From NCBI GenBank assembly GCA_902526965.1, contig CABZMT010000003.1, positions 56,709 through 120,708 on the forward strand: DNA of 64,000 nucleotides, given 5' to 3'. This DNA comes from an uncultured Alphaproteobacteria bacterium (GTDB taxonomy: Bacteria; Pseudomonadota; Alphaproteobacteria; HIMB59). The position numbers and the translations under genes are program-made. Shown here one piece after another: positions 37,486 through 45,961 of the stretch. The notes under the pieces were generated by a model, which saw only the letters and a program-made list of their open reading frames with translations, was not told the origin of the DNA and ran no database searches. How positions within the stretch are numbered: position 1 is the stretch's first letter; the number at the start of each line of letters is the position of its first letter.

Positions 37486-39025
37486 TAAGCTTAGAGTTAA
37501 ATAACTCTAGAGTTTTGTCTTTTGTATATATTTTTGTAAATGAACCTAATCTAGGACCATTTTCTTGACCAAAAACAACTAGATAAATTAGTTTAAAAAA
37601 TTCTCTTATATTTTCTTTATAAATAGAATTTTTACCTACACTAAAAATTACTGTTTGAAATTCATCTGCATCTGCAGATGGTTCTACCTCTTTTAATTTT
37701 TTCACAACTTCTTTAAGTATAATTAATTCTTCTGAATTTGGAATTTTAAACTTTAAATTTGGCTGAATAAAATCTTTAAAATAATTTATACCACAATCAA
37801 TCATTCTATTTATAAGATCCTCTTCAACTTCGCTAAAATTTTTTTGATAATTTTTAATTAAACCAAATATCACATTAGGATCTTCAGATTTACAAACAGA
37901 TATGACATTTAAAATTAAACTGTAATTTATTTTTGAACTATAAAGGGGATTGACTGATTTATGAATATGCCATGCAGGATTATCTGCATTTTGGTCGTCA
38001 CTGTTAAACTTGTTGACATGGGATAAATATTCGTCAGTATTTTTAGGAATAACATCAAAGAAAAGTTTCTTAGCAGTAGTGGGTCTTTGATACATAAACA
38101 TAGATAGGCTCTCTTCGATGGAGTATTTTAGCCAGTCGTCGATACTTATTCCATTTCCTTTTGATTTACTAATTTTTTCAGCATTTTCATCAAGAAATAA
38201 TTCATAAATTAAATTTTCTGGAGGTTTTGATCCGATAATCCTGCATATCTTTGAAGATAAGCTATAGCTATCGGTTAAATCTTTTCCGCACATTTCATAG
38301 TCTACACCAAAAGCAGCCCATCTCATGGCCCAATCAACTTTCCACTGAAGTTTGCAATTTCCATCAAGAACTGATTTAGATTTTAATTCTCCATCCTCGA
38401 AGTAAGAAACAGTAAAATCATCGTAATTTACCTCTTCAATAGGAACTTGCATAATTTTTCCAGTTTTTTCATTGATAGGAAAAAATGGGCTGTAAGATTT
38501 TCTTCTTTCTTCACCAAGAGTTGGGAGAACAACATTTTTTATTTCATCATAATTTTTTATAATTTTTTTTATTGTGTCATTAAATAAACCTGATTTGTAT
38601 GCATCGGTTGAGCTTTGAAATGTAAAGGGCAAATTAAATCTATTAAGAAATTCTTTAAGCTTGGAATTATTGTGCTCACCAAAACTCTTAAACTCATCAA
38701 AAGGATCTGGCACAGAGGTTAAGGGATAATCTAGATACTTATATAATTTCTCTTTATTTGGAATATTATCAGGAACTTTTCTAAAACCGTCCATGTCATC
38801 AGAAAAAGCAATAAGATCAGTTTGTTTACCAGTTAGTTTTTCATAGCAAAACCGAACCATATTAGTCCTCAAAACTTCACCAAAGGTGCCTATGTGTGGT
38901 AAACCTGACGGACCATAGCCCGTTTCAAAAATAATTTTCTCTTTAGTATTATTTTCATCAAATCTTTTAATAATTTTTTTAGCTTCATTAAAAGGCCAAG
39001 ATTTATATGAGTTATAATCAGTCAA
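37478..39025 (-). CDS. lysS: Class I lysyl-tRNA synthetase
   Basis: The 515-residue enzyme charges tRNA-Lys. It has the class I motifs HIGTFGEVLR (HIGH) and EKISKSKGNG (KMSKS), and a C-terminal alpha-helical cage domain. The class I form is archaeal-like and is used by most Alphaproteobacteria in place of the class II bacterial form, which supports the lineage. It lies between the ferredoxin gene (ATGA overlap) and pyrD. Length matches the family (500-550). Confidence 0.95.
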   Translation of the reverse strand: MTDYNSYKSWPFNEAKKIIKRFDENNTKEKIIFETGYGPSGLPHIGTFGEVLRTNMVRFCYEKLTGKQTDLIAFSDDMDGFRKVPDNIPNKEKLYKYLDYPLTSVPDPFDEFKSFGEHNNSKLKEFLNRFNLPFTFQSSTDAYKSGLFNDTIKKIIKNYDEIKNVVLPTLGEERRKSYSPFFPINEKTGKIMQVPIEEVNYDDFTVSYFEDGELKSKSVLDGNCKLQWKVDWAMRWAAFGVDYEMCGKDLTDSYSLSSKICRIIGSKPPENLIYELFLDENAEKISKSKGNGISIDDWLKYSIEESLSMFMYQRPTTAKKLFFDVIPKNTDEYLSHVNKFNSDDQNADNPAWHIHKSVNPLYSSKINYSLILNVISVCKSEDPNVIFGLIKNYQKNFSEVEEDLINRMIDCGINYFKDFIQPNLKFKIPNSEELIILKEVVKKLKEVEPSADADEFQTVIFSVGKNSIYKENIREFFKLIYLVVFGQENGPRLGSFTKIYTKDKTLELFNSKLNV

Positions 39026-39339
39026 AATTTAGGTGCTAAAGTTAAAGTAATACCATTGAGCTCTTCTGTAAATGGGATTTGACATGAAAGTCTCGAATTT
39101 TTTTTAATATCCATTGCCTGGTCAAGCATAGATTCTTCGTCATCATCAGCCTTTGATATCTTCTCTAACCATTTATCTTCAACATAACAATGACAAGTGG
39201 CACAAGCACAACAACCACCACATATTGCTTCGATATCTAAACCAGCATCTCTGATAATTTCCATAATTGAAAATCCAATTGTTGCCTCAATTTTATGAGG
39301 GGAACCATCATGATCTATAACGTTGATATGGTATGACAT
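39022..39339 (-). CDS. 2Fe-2S ferredoxin, adrenodoxin type
   Basis: The 105-residue protein has the vertebrate/ISC-type pattern Cys40-x5-Cys46-x2-Cys49 ...Cys86 in ICGGCCACATCHCYV and RLSCQI, so it should hold one 2Fe-2S cluster. Such ferredoxins donate electrons to Fe-S assembly, heme A synthesis or P450s. Extra Cys residues (43, 44, 51) surround the ligands. It diverges from ctaA, encoding heme A synthase; electron donation to CtaA is an attractive inference. It overlaps lysS by four bases. Confidence 0.93.
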   Translation of the reverse strand: MSYHINVIDHDGSPHKIEATIGFSIMEIIRDAGLDIEAICGGCCACATCHCYVEDKWLEKISKADDDEESMLDQAMDIKKNSRLSCQIPFTEELNGITLTLAPKF

Positions 39340-39446
39340 ATGAAATTTACAGTATTTTAGACTATTAGGTCTATCAGTTCGATAGGCTGAATGCGACTAA
39401 AATTAATATATTAAATATATTCTAAAAAATTATAAGTTTAGATTAG
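39340..39446. promoter_or_regulatory. Divergent fdx/ctaA intergenic region with short palindromes
   Basis: This 107-base spacer separates the ferredoxin and heme A synthase starts. It holds three short perfect inverted repeats: TAGAC-n6-GTCTA, CTATC-n5-GATAG (the two overlap) and TCTAAA-n10-TTTAGA, the last next to the ctaA start. They could be operators of an iron or redox regulator, but none matches a box I can name with confidence. AT-rich DNA makes short palindromes by chance, so this is weak. Confidence 0.3.
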
Positions 39447-40466
39447 ATGTATAAAACTGAGAGCTTTCAAATCAAGATATGGTTGGTAAGCCTTATGACA
39501 ATAATCTTATTAATGATTATTGTGGGAGGGCTTACAAGACTTACAGAATCAGGATTGTCCATGGTCGATTGGAAATTATTTGTGGGAACAATACCTCCAC
39601 TGTCTGATGGAGATTGGTTAAAAGTTTTTGACGACTACAAACAATATCCAGAATATCAAATTAAAAACGTAAATATGACACTGTCAGAATTTAAATATAT
39701 CTTTTGGTGGGAATATGGACATAGAGTTCTTGGAAGAATTATAGGTATTATTTTTATAGTTCCTTTTGTTGTCTTCGCTTTAAAAAAATACTTTTCTAAA
39801 GACGAGTTGTTATCATATTCGTTTCTTCTTTTTCTTGGAGGTTCTCAAGGTTTAATAGGTTGGTGGATGGTAAAAAGTGGTTTAGATACAAACCCCTATG
39901 TAAGTCACATTAGACTGGCAGTTCATTTGATCATTGCCCAAATAATTCTCTCCTATATTGCTTTTTTGTTTATTAAAAGACTTAGTATTGGTAATTACGA
40001 AAGTAAGTTTAGTTCCCATAAATCAATTTTTATTTTTTTTAATTTAATAATTTTTTTCACAGTAATTTATGGGGCATTTATGGCAGGTCTAGATGCAGGT
40101 AAATCATTTAATACCTGGCCTAAAATGGGAGATAGTTATATACCTGAAAATTTGCTTTTCTTGGATGATCGATTATTTGGTTTTTTTGACAATAGTGTCT
40201 TTATACATTTTTTTCATAGAGCTTTAGCTTACATATCCCTCATTACAATACTTTATTTGGGTTTGAGGCATCTCAAAGGAATTAATAATAAATATCAAAA
40301 ATTACATCTTCTATTAATAATTTTTTTAGTTTTCATTCAGCTATTTATAGGAGTTTTTGTTGTTTTAAGTAATGTTCAAGTTTCTTTAGGCTCTATTCAT
40401 CAAATAATTGGGACTTTACTATTTGTTTTTACAACATGTTATAGTTTAAAAATCATTAAGAATTAA
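39447..40466 (+). CDS. ctaA: Heme A synthase (COX15/CtaA type 2)
   Basis: The 339-residue protein has eight predicted membrane helices in two four-helix halves. Family blocks are GLTRLTESGLSMVDWK near the start, WEYGHRVLGRIIG, SHIRLAVHL, FMAGLDAGKSFNTWPKMGD and FFHRALAY, supplying the four heme-ligating histidines. It converts heme O to heme A for cytochrome aa3 oxidase. Length and pattern match the alphaproteobacterial/mitochondrial type. It implies an aerobic respiratory chain. Confidence 0.95.
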   Translation: MYKTESFQIKIWLVSLMTIILLMIIVGGLTRLTESGLSMVDWKLFVGTIPPLSDGDWLKVFDDYKQYPEYQIKNVNMTLSEFKYIFWWEYGHRVLGRIIGIIFIVPFVVFALKKYFSKDELLSYSFLLFLGGSQGLIGWWMVKSGLDTNPYVSHIRLAVHLIIAQIILSYIAFLFIKRLSIGNYESKFSSHKSIFIFFNLIIFFTVIYGAFMAGLDAGKSFNTWPKMGDSYIPENLLFLDDRLFGFFDNSVFIHFFHRALAYISLITILYLGLRHLKGINNKYQKLHLLLIIFLVFIQLFIGVFVVLSNVQVSLGSIHQIIGTLLFVFTTCYSLKIIKN

Positions 40467-40499
40467 ATCTAATTAGAGCCTGATTTGGTATAAAAAGCT

Positions 40500-41201
40500 A
40501 TGAGTAAAATTCTGATAATAGGAGCTAACGGTTCTGTAGGTAAATCATGTGTAAAAAATTTAAAAGATGATAATGAATTAGTCCTTCTATCAAGAAGTGC
40601 TTTTGATGGTGACGTCGAAGGTAGTTTTGAAAAAAATGTATTAGATATAAATGATTTTTCTGAGACAGAAAATTTTATTAAAAATATTGATTACCAAATC
40701 TCCGGCATTGTTTTTGCAATTGGTTCTATAAGTCTTAAACCTTTTTCTAGTACAAGTTTAGATGATTTCAAAAAAATTATGGATGAAAACTTTTATAATA
40801 TCGTACATTTTTTAAACCACAGTATCAGTAAAATGTCTGACTCATCCTCCGTCGTGTTTTTTTCTTCAATTGCTGCTGTAAGGGGATTTAAAAATCATAC
40901 TGCAATAGCATCAGCTAAAAGTGCCTTGATAGGTTTGTCAAATTCTTTAGCTGCTGATTATGCACCCAAGATAAGATTTAATACAATATCTCCTAGTCTA
41001 TCTGTGTCTAAAATGTCAAATTTTATGGTATCAAATGAAAAAGTTGCTGAGGGAATAGGCAAACTTCATCCAATGTCAAGACTTGGTACAGGAGATGACA
41101 TAGGAAACTTAGCTTCTTTCCTAATATCTGAAAAATCATCATGGATAACAGGTCAAAATTTTCAAGTTGACGGTGGTAGATCTACCTTAATTACAAGATA
41201 A
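40500..41201 (+). CDS. Short-chain dehydrogenase/reductase-like protein lacking the catalytic tyrosine
   Basis: The 233-residue protein has a Rossmann start (ILIIGANGSVGK), a Ser at 123 (FFSSIAAVRGF) and a C-terminal DGGRS typical of SDRs. The YxxxK motif is altered: Lys140 is present but the position four before it is Ile136 (HTAIASAKSAL), so the usual proton-donating Tyr is absent. It may bind nucleotide without standard dehydrogenase activity. It lies 10 bases before the cryptochrome/photolyase-like gene, suggesting co-expression. Confidence 0.8.
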   Translation: MSKILIIGANGSVGKSCVKNLKDDNELVLLSRSAFDGDVEGSFEKNVLDINDFSETENFIKNIDYQISGIVFAIGSISLKPFSSTSLDDFKKIMDENFYNIVHFLNHSISKMSDSSSVVFFSSIAAVRGFKNHTAIASAKSALIGLSNSLAADYAPKIRFNTISPSLSVSKMSNFMVSNEKVAEGIGKLHPMSRLGTGDDIGNLASFLISEKSSWITGQNFQVDGGRSTLITR

Positions 41202-41211
41202 TTAATCCTTA

Positions 41212-42699
41212 ATGAAAGATTGCTTTGTAGTTCTTGGAAATCAGTTATTTGAAAAAAAGAATTTAAAAGATTTTAAAAATTCATGCGAATTTTTTATTCA
41301 AGAGGATCTTGGTCTTTGTAGCTATTTTAAGCATCACAAACAAAAAATATATTATTTTCTAGCCTCTATGAGAGAATATAGGGACTATTTAAAAAAAAAT
41401 AATTTCAAAGTAAACTATATTACCCTTGATAAAAATATTTCTAATTTTAAGGACTATTTTGAAGGCTTAAAAAGTTTCTTGGTATCTAAAAATATTTTTA
41501 AGATTAATATTTTTGAGATAGAGGACTTAGAATTTAGAATAAAATTTGAACAATTTTGTAAAGTTAATAAAATTGAATTATCATTTCATAAATCACCTAT
41601 GTTTCTTGTAAGTAGATCTGACTATCAGAGCATGGTTACGACCAAAAAACCTCAGTTAGCTAATTTTTACAGTAATGTTAGAAAAACTTTTGAAATATTT
41701 GTCAAAGACAACAAGCCTATTGGAGATAAATGGAGTTTTGATGAAGATAATAGAAAAAGAGTCCCAAAAGAATATGAGAGTCCTAAATCTTATATGTTTG
41801 AGTCAAAACATTACGAAGATATTAAGAAATTAATTAATAAGTTTTTTGCAAACCATTTTGGAATTTTAGAAAAAAAAATAATATTTCCTATGAATTTTAA
41901 AGACTCATTTAAAGTTCTTGATAATTTCATTAATGAGAAACTAGAAAATTTTGGCCATTACGAAGATTTTATAAGAATTAACGATCCATATATAAACCAT
42001 AGTTTAATTAGTGCTCCATTAAACATGGGCTTATTAACTCCAAAGGACGTATTAAATCGATTAAATTTAATTTCCTATAGTAAAGTTGGTATCAACAATT
42101 ATGAAGGATTTATTAGACAAATCTTTGGGTGGAGAGAATTCATGAGGTACTTAAATATCCATTATTATAAAGATTTTAATAAAGGTAATTTTTTTGGAAA
42201 TTCTAGAAAATTAACAAAGCATTGGTATGAAGGAACAACTAATATTCCAATTTTAAATGACATGATTTCTAATTTAAAAAAAAGTGGATACGTTCATCAT
42301 ATTCCTAGACTAATGGTAATTAGTAATATAATGAACTTATCAGGTCTTAAACCTTCAGAGGTCTATAAATGGTTTATGGAGACATTTATCGACTCCTCAG
42401 ATTGGGTGATGACACCAAATGTTTATGGAATGGGAATGTTTAGTGATGGAGGAATATTTGCAACAAAACCTTATTTATGTGGATCGAATTACTTGTTGAA
42501 AATGAGTAATTATAGTCGAGGTGATTGGACTCAAACATTGGATGGTTTATACTGGAATTTTATATATAAAAATAAAAATTATTTTAAGACTAACCAGAGG
42601 CTCTCTATGATGTACTATACTGTAAATAAAATGGACAAATCTAAAATTAGTACTCATATTTCTAATGCAAAAAAATTCATCAGCGAATATACAAGATAG
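41212..42699 (+). CDS. Cryptochrome/photolyase family protein (PhrB/CryB branch), Fe-S cysteines absent
   Basis: The 495-residue protein resembles the prokaryotic FeS-BCP/CryPro branch (COG3046) of the photolyase superfamily. It has an N-terminal domain with FLASMREYRDYLK and a C-terminal FAD-binding domain with FIRQIFGWREFMRYL, PNVYGMGMFSDGGIFATKPY and NQRLSMMYYTVNKMD. Four Cys that hold a 4Fe-4S cluster in Agrobacterium PhrB are missing here; Cys423 is the only Cys after residue 116. It probably repairs or senses light damage, but (6-4) activity cannot be assumed. Its 3' end overlaps the next SDR by 35 bases. Confidence 0.88.
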   Translation: MKDCFVVLGNQLFEKKNLKDFKNSCEFFIQEDLGLCSYFKHHKQKIYYFLASMREYRDYLKKNNFKVNYITLDKNISNFKDYFEGLKSFLVSKNIFKINIFEIEDLEFRIKFEQFCKVNKIELSFHKSPMFLVSRSDYQSMVTTKKPQLANFYSNVRKTFEIFVKDNKPIGDKWSFDEDNRKRVPKEYESPKSYMFESKHYEDIKKLINKFFANHFGILEKKIIFPMNFKDSFKVLDNFINEKLENFGHYEDFIRINDPYINHSLISAPLNMGLLTPKDVLNRLNLISYSKVGINNYEGFIRQIFGWREFMRYLNIHYYKDFNKGNFFGNSRKLTKHWYEGTTNIPILNDMISNLKKSGYVHHIPRLMVISNIMNLSGLKPSEVYKWFMETFIDSSDWVMTPNVYGMGMFSDGGIFATKPYLCGSNYLLKMSNYSRGDWTQTLDGLYWNFIYKNKNYFKTNQRLSMMYYTVNKMDKSKISTHISNAKKFISEYTR

Positions 42700-43435
42700 C
42701 AAAGTTTTTATAACAGGCGCTAGCAGTGGGATTGGCTATGCGCTTTGCGAGGAATATCTTAAACAGGGCTGGAGTGTTATAGGCTTAGCTAGGGACAATA
42801 CAAAGATACCTCCCACAACATTAAATAATACTAAATTTGAGTTTATAAAAACAAATTTAGCAGATTTTAACTCAAGTAAATCAATAATAGAAGAAGTATT
42901 TAAGAAAAATAGAAATATAAACACATTTATCTTAAACGCAGGAATTTATATACCTGACAGTTTTAATGATTTTAATTTTGAAAATGCCAAACTAACTTTT
43001 AATACTAATGTTCTTAGTATTTATTTATCTTTAGAATTGATAAGAAAGAATTTTGAACTCGACTCAAAAAAAACTATAGCATTAATGTCGTCAACTGCAG
43101 GATATAAAGGTCTTCCAAAGTCTATTTTATATGGGCCCTCAAAGGCGGCATTAATAAATTTGGCTGAGTCTATGAAATCTGAAATTTATAATGGATTAAA
43201 TGTAAAATTAATATGCCCAGGATTTATAGAAACTCCTGCCACAAAAGTAAATACATTCAGAATGCCCTATTTAATGTCCCCCAATAAGGCAGCTGAGATA
43301 ATTTTTAATAAAATATATAAAAAAGGCTTCGAGATTACATTTCCTTTTCCTTTTAATTCTATAATGAAATTTGGTAAACTATTACCATATAAATTTTATT
43401 TTAAAATTACTGAGAAAAAATTTTCAAAAAAATGA
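42665..43435 (+). CDS. Short-chain dehydrogenase/reductase
   Basis: The 256-residue oxidoreductase has the nucleotide-binding GASSGIG (18-24), the NNAG-equivalent LNAGIY (90-95), Ser143 in ALMSSTAGY and the catalytic Tyr156/Lys160 in LYGPSKAAL. These are the classical SDR residues, unlike the SDR two genes upstream. Substrate is unknown. It overlaps the photolyase-like gene by 35 bases and purE by four. The ATG at 42665 is kept because it is the first before the Rossmann strand. Confidence 0.9.
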   Translation: MQKNSSANIQDSKVFITGASSGIGYALCEEYLKQGWSVIGLARDNTKIPPTTLNNTKFEFIKTNLADFNSSKSIIEEVFKKNRNINTFILNAGIYIPDSFNDFNFENAKLTFNTNVLSIYLSLELIRKNFELDSKKTIALMSSTAGYKGLPKSILYGPSKAALINLAESMKSEIYNGLNVKLICPGFIETPATKVNTFRMPYLMSPNKAAEIIFNKIYKKGFEITFPFPFNSIMKFGKLLPYKFYFKITEKKFSKK

Positions 43436-43920
43436 AACTATCTAATCCTAAAATATCAATCGTAATGGGCAGCCAAAGTGACTGGTCAACTCTTAAACAT
43501 ACAAGCACTGTATTAAAAGAATTAAAGATTAGTCACGAAAAAAAAATAGTTTCTGCGCACCGAACCCCAAAAAGGTTATATGAATATGCAGAAAAAGCTT
43601 ATGACAAAGGTATTAAGATAATAATTGCTGGTGCTGGCGGCTCGGCTCATTTACCTGGTATGATCGCAGCTATAACTCATATCCCAGTAATTGGTGTTCC
43701 CATTGAATCAAAAACATTAAAAGGATTGGATAGTTTACTTTCTATAGCACAAATGCCTTTTGGTGTTCCTGTAGGAACTGTTGCAATTGGTGAAAATGGA
43801 GCAAAAAATGCTGCTTTATATGCTGCTTCAATTATTAGTAATTACGACTCTAAAGTTGAAAATCAATTAATTAAATGGAGACTGGCTCAAACAAAAAAAG
43901 TCAAAAAGACACCTAAGTAA
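43432..43920 (+). CDS. purE: N5-carboxyaminoimidazole ribonucleotide mutase (class I PurE)
   Basis: The 162-residue enzyme moves the carboxylate of N5-CAIR to make CAIR in purine synthesis. It shows VMGSQSDWSTLKH, VSAHRTPKRLYEYA with the substrate His, IIAGAGGSAHLPGMIAA and IGVPIES. Presence of purK next to it confirms the two-step bacterial route. It overlaps the upstream SDR (ATGA) and purK (TAATG). Confidence 0.97.
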   Translation: MKLSNPKISIVMGSQSDWSTLKHTSTVLKELKISHEKKIVSAHRTPKRLYEYAEKAYDKGIKIIIAGAGGSAHLPGMIAAITHIPVIGVPIESKTLKGLDSLLSIAQMPFGVPVGTVAIGENGAKNAALYAASIISNYDSKVENQLIKWRLAQTKKVKKTPK

Positions 43921-44951
43921 TGATCATTGGAATATTAGGTGGAGGTCAACTTGGTATGATGTTATGTCAAGTAGCTAAAAAATTGAATATCCAAACGTTT
44001 ATTTACACCGACTCTAATGATTCCCCAGCAATTAAATATGCAAATAATTATGCTATCAAACAATATGATAATTTTGTTGAAATAGACACTTTCATTGAAG
44101 GGTGTGATTTTATTACTTATGAGTTTGAGAATATTCCATTTAAGACTTTGTCGTATATAGAAAATAAAATAGCGGTATCTCCTAGTTCCCAAATTAATAA
44201 AATTATTCAGGACCGTTTAAATGAAAAAAATTATGTAAATGAAATAAATATTCCCACAGTTCCATATATTGAGATTAAAGATATGGAAGATTTAAAATCA
44301 ATTAATGCAGATTTCTTTCCCGCAATATTAAAGACTCGCAAGCTTGGATATGATGGTAAAGGACAGTATATAATTAATAGTTTAAAGCAAATACCTGAAA
44401 TACCTAAAAATGATTATATCTTAGAAAAGAAAATAAATTTACAACAAGAAATTTCTATTATTGCTGTGAGGTATCAAGATGGAACAATTTTTACCTATCA
44501 GCCAATAGAAAATGTTCATAAAGATCAAATTCTTTTCAAATCATATTCACCAGCAAATTCAAATCAATCAATTATTGAGGAGGCAAAAAACCACGCAGTT
44601 AATTTTGCCAAGAAAATAAGTTATGTTGGTACTTTCTGTTTAGAGTTTTTTATTACAGATAAAAATGAATTATTATTAAATGAAATAGCTCCAAGAGTGC
44701 ACAACTCAGGACATTTAACTATTGAGTCATATAATGTAAGTCAGTTTGAATCTCACCTAAGATCTGTATGCGATCTTGAAAAAATAAAGCCGTTACTAAG
44801 ATATAAATCTGAAATGACAAATATTATTGGAGAGGATATTTATAATTATCGTGATAAAGAATTCAAAAAAGATGAATATTTTCATGATTATTATAAAAAA
44901 GAGTCAAAAATTGGTAGGAAAATGGGTCATTTTACCAAAATACTGGCTTAA
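43920..44951 (+). CDS. purK: N5-carboxyaminoimidazole ribonucleotide synthase
   Basis: The 343-residue ATP-grasp enzyme carboxylates AIR with bicarbonate and ATP, feeding PurE. It opens with the Rossmann-like GILGGGQLGMMLCQVAKK, contains the ATP-grasp block FPAILKTRKLGYDGKGQ and the metal-binding LLNEIAPRVHNSGH. The C-terminal part is a little shorter than in E. coli. Its TAA stop overlaps that of pyrC on the other strand in a shared TTAA. Confidence 0.96.
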   Translation: MIIGILGGGQLGMMLCQVAKKLNIQTFIYTDSNDSPAIKYANNYAIKQYDNFVEIDTFIEGCDFITYEFENIPFKTLSYIENKIAVSPSSQINKIIQDRLNEKNYVNEINIPTVPYIEIKDMEDLKSINADFFPAILKTRKLGYDGKGQYIINSLKQIPEIPKNDYILEKKINLQQEISIIAVRYQDGTIFTYQPIENVHKDQILFKSYSPANSNQSIIEEAKNHAVNFAKKISYVGTFCLEFFITDKNELLLNEIAPRVHNSGHLTIESYNVSQFESHLRSVCDLEKIKPLLRYKSEMTNIIGEDIYNYRDKEFKKDEYFHDYYKKESKIGRKMGHFTKILA

Positions 44952-45961
44952 TTTTTAATCCAGTAATTTTTAAAGTGGTTATAGTTAATTAAACTATCAT
45001 TTTTAAATTTTGAATATTTTTGAAATTTAAAATCTTTTTTTCTCACATATGAAATTAGTTTGTTATCGAATTTAAGATTGTAATGCTTGCATCCATTGAT
45101 TGTTAGAAATTTATTCAAATTATATGTTTTTTTTGAGGAATAAAAAAGTTCCAATATATTGGACACTGAATATTTAGTTGAATAAACCCCCGCACAACAA
45201 CTTTCAGTAAATTTATAATTTTTAAGATGAGGAGCTGAGTCGGAGCCAAAAAAAAACTTCGAATTACCAGATAGAGCAGCACTAAGTAGTGATTTTTGAT
45301 GTTTTTTACTTTTAATGATTGGTTTGCAAAATAATTCTGGTTTTAAATAGTCTCCAAGAAAAGTATTTGTATTTTCTAATAAATGATGGGTTGTTATAGA
45401 AGCAGCTATGTTATTATTTGATTTTACAAAATCTACTGAGTCTTTAGTAGTTATGTGTTCTAAAGTTATTTTTAGACTTTTAAAATTTTTTACAAGCCAA
45501 GATAACTCATACTCAAGAAATCTCCTTTCACGTTCATAAGGATCATCATCTTTGTGGATATGTTCTCCATGTAAACATAATGGAATTTTATTTTTTTCCA
45601 GAAATTCAAAGTATTTTGACATTTTTTTAATATCTTTTACTCCTGAAGAGGAATTAGTTGTTGCATGAAGGGGATATAATTTGGCTGCAAAAAATAGATT
45701 ATTTTTTATCATGTTTTTTAAATCTGTAATTTTGCAGTCTTGATTTAAATAGATAGTAAAAAGTATTTCAGTATTTCGATTATTTTTTAAGACAAATGCT
45801 CTGTATTTAGATAAAATTTTTTCATTAGTTATTGGTTTTGCTAAATTTGGCATAACTAAAATTTTTTGAAAATTTTTATTATTTTCTTTTAAAACATGTT
45901 TTAAAACTTTTCCTTCTCTTAAGTGAACATGAAAATCGCAAGGCCTAAAAATTTTGAGCAT
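44948..45961 (-). CDS. pyrC: Dihydroorotase (PyrC, class II)
   Basis: The 337-residue zinc amidohydrolase cyclises carbamoyl aspartate to dihydroorotate. It shows the metal-binding His-x-His in DFHVHLREG, a Lys in AAKLYPLHATTNSS that fits the carboxylated metal bridge, LCLHGEHI, LEHITTKDS and FGSDSAPH with the catalytic Asp. This is the E. coli PyrC type. The gene overlaps the glycosyltransferase gene by 17 bases. Confidence 0.94.
   Translation of the reverse strand: MLKIFRPCDFHVHLREGKVLKHVLKENNKNFQKILVMPNLAKPITNEKILSKYRAFVLKNNRNTEILFTIYLNQDCKITDLKNMIKNNLFFAAKLYPLHATTNSSSGVKDIKKMSKYFEFLEKNKIPLCLHGEHIHKDDDPYERERRFLEYELSWLVKNFKSLKITLEHITTKDSVDFVKSNNNIAASITTHHLLENTNTFLGDYLKPELFCKPIIKSKKHQKSLLSAALSGNSKFFFGSDSAPHLKNYKFTESCCAGVYSTKYSVSNILELFYSSKKTYNLNKFLTINGCKHYNLKFDNKLISYVRKKDFKFQKYSKFKNDSLINYNHFKNYWIKN

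Noticed and set aside
39420-39446. An Irr/ICE-type iron control box near ctaA
   Set aside because: The known box has the half-sites in the order TTTAGAA then TTCTAAA; here the order is reversed (TCTAAA then TTTAGA), so it does not match.
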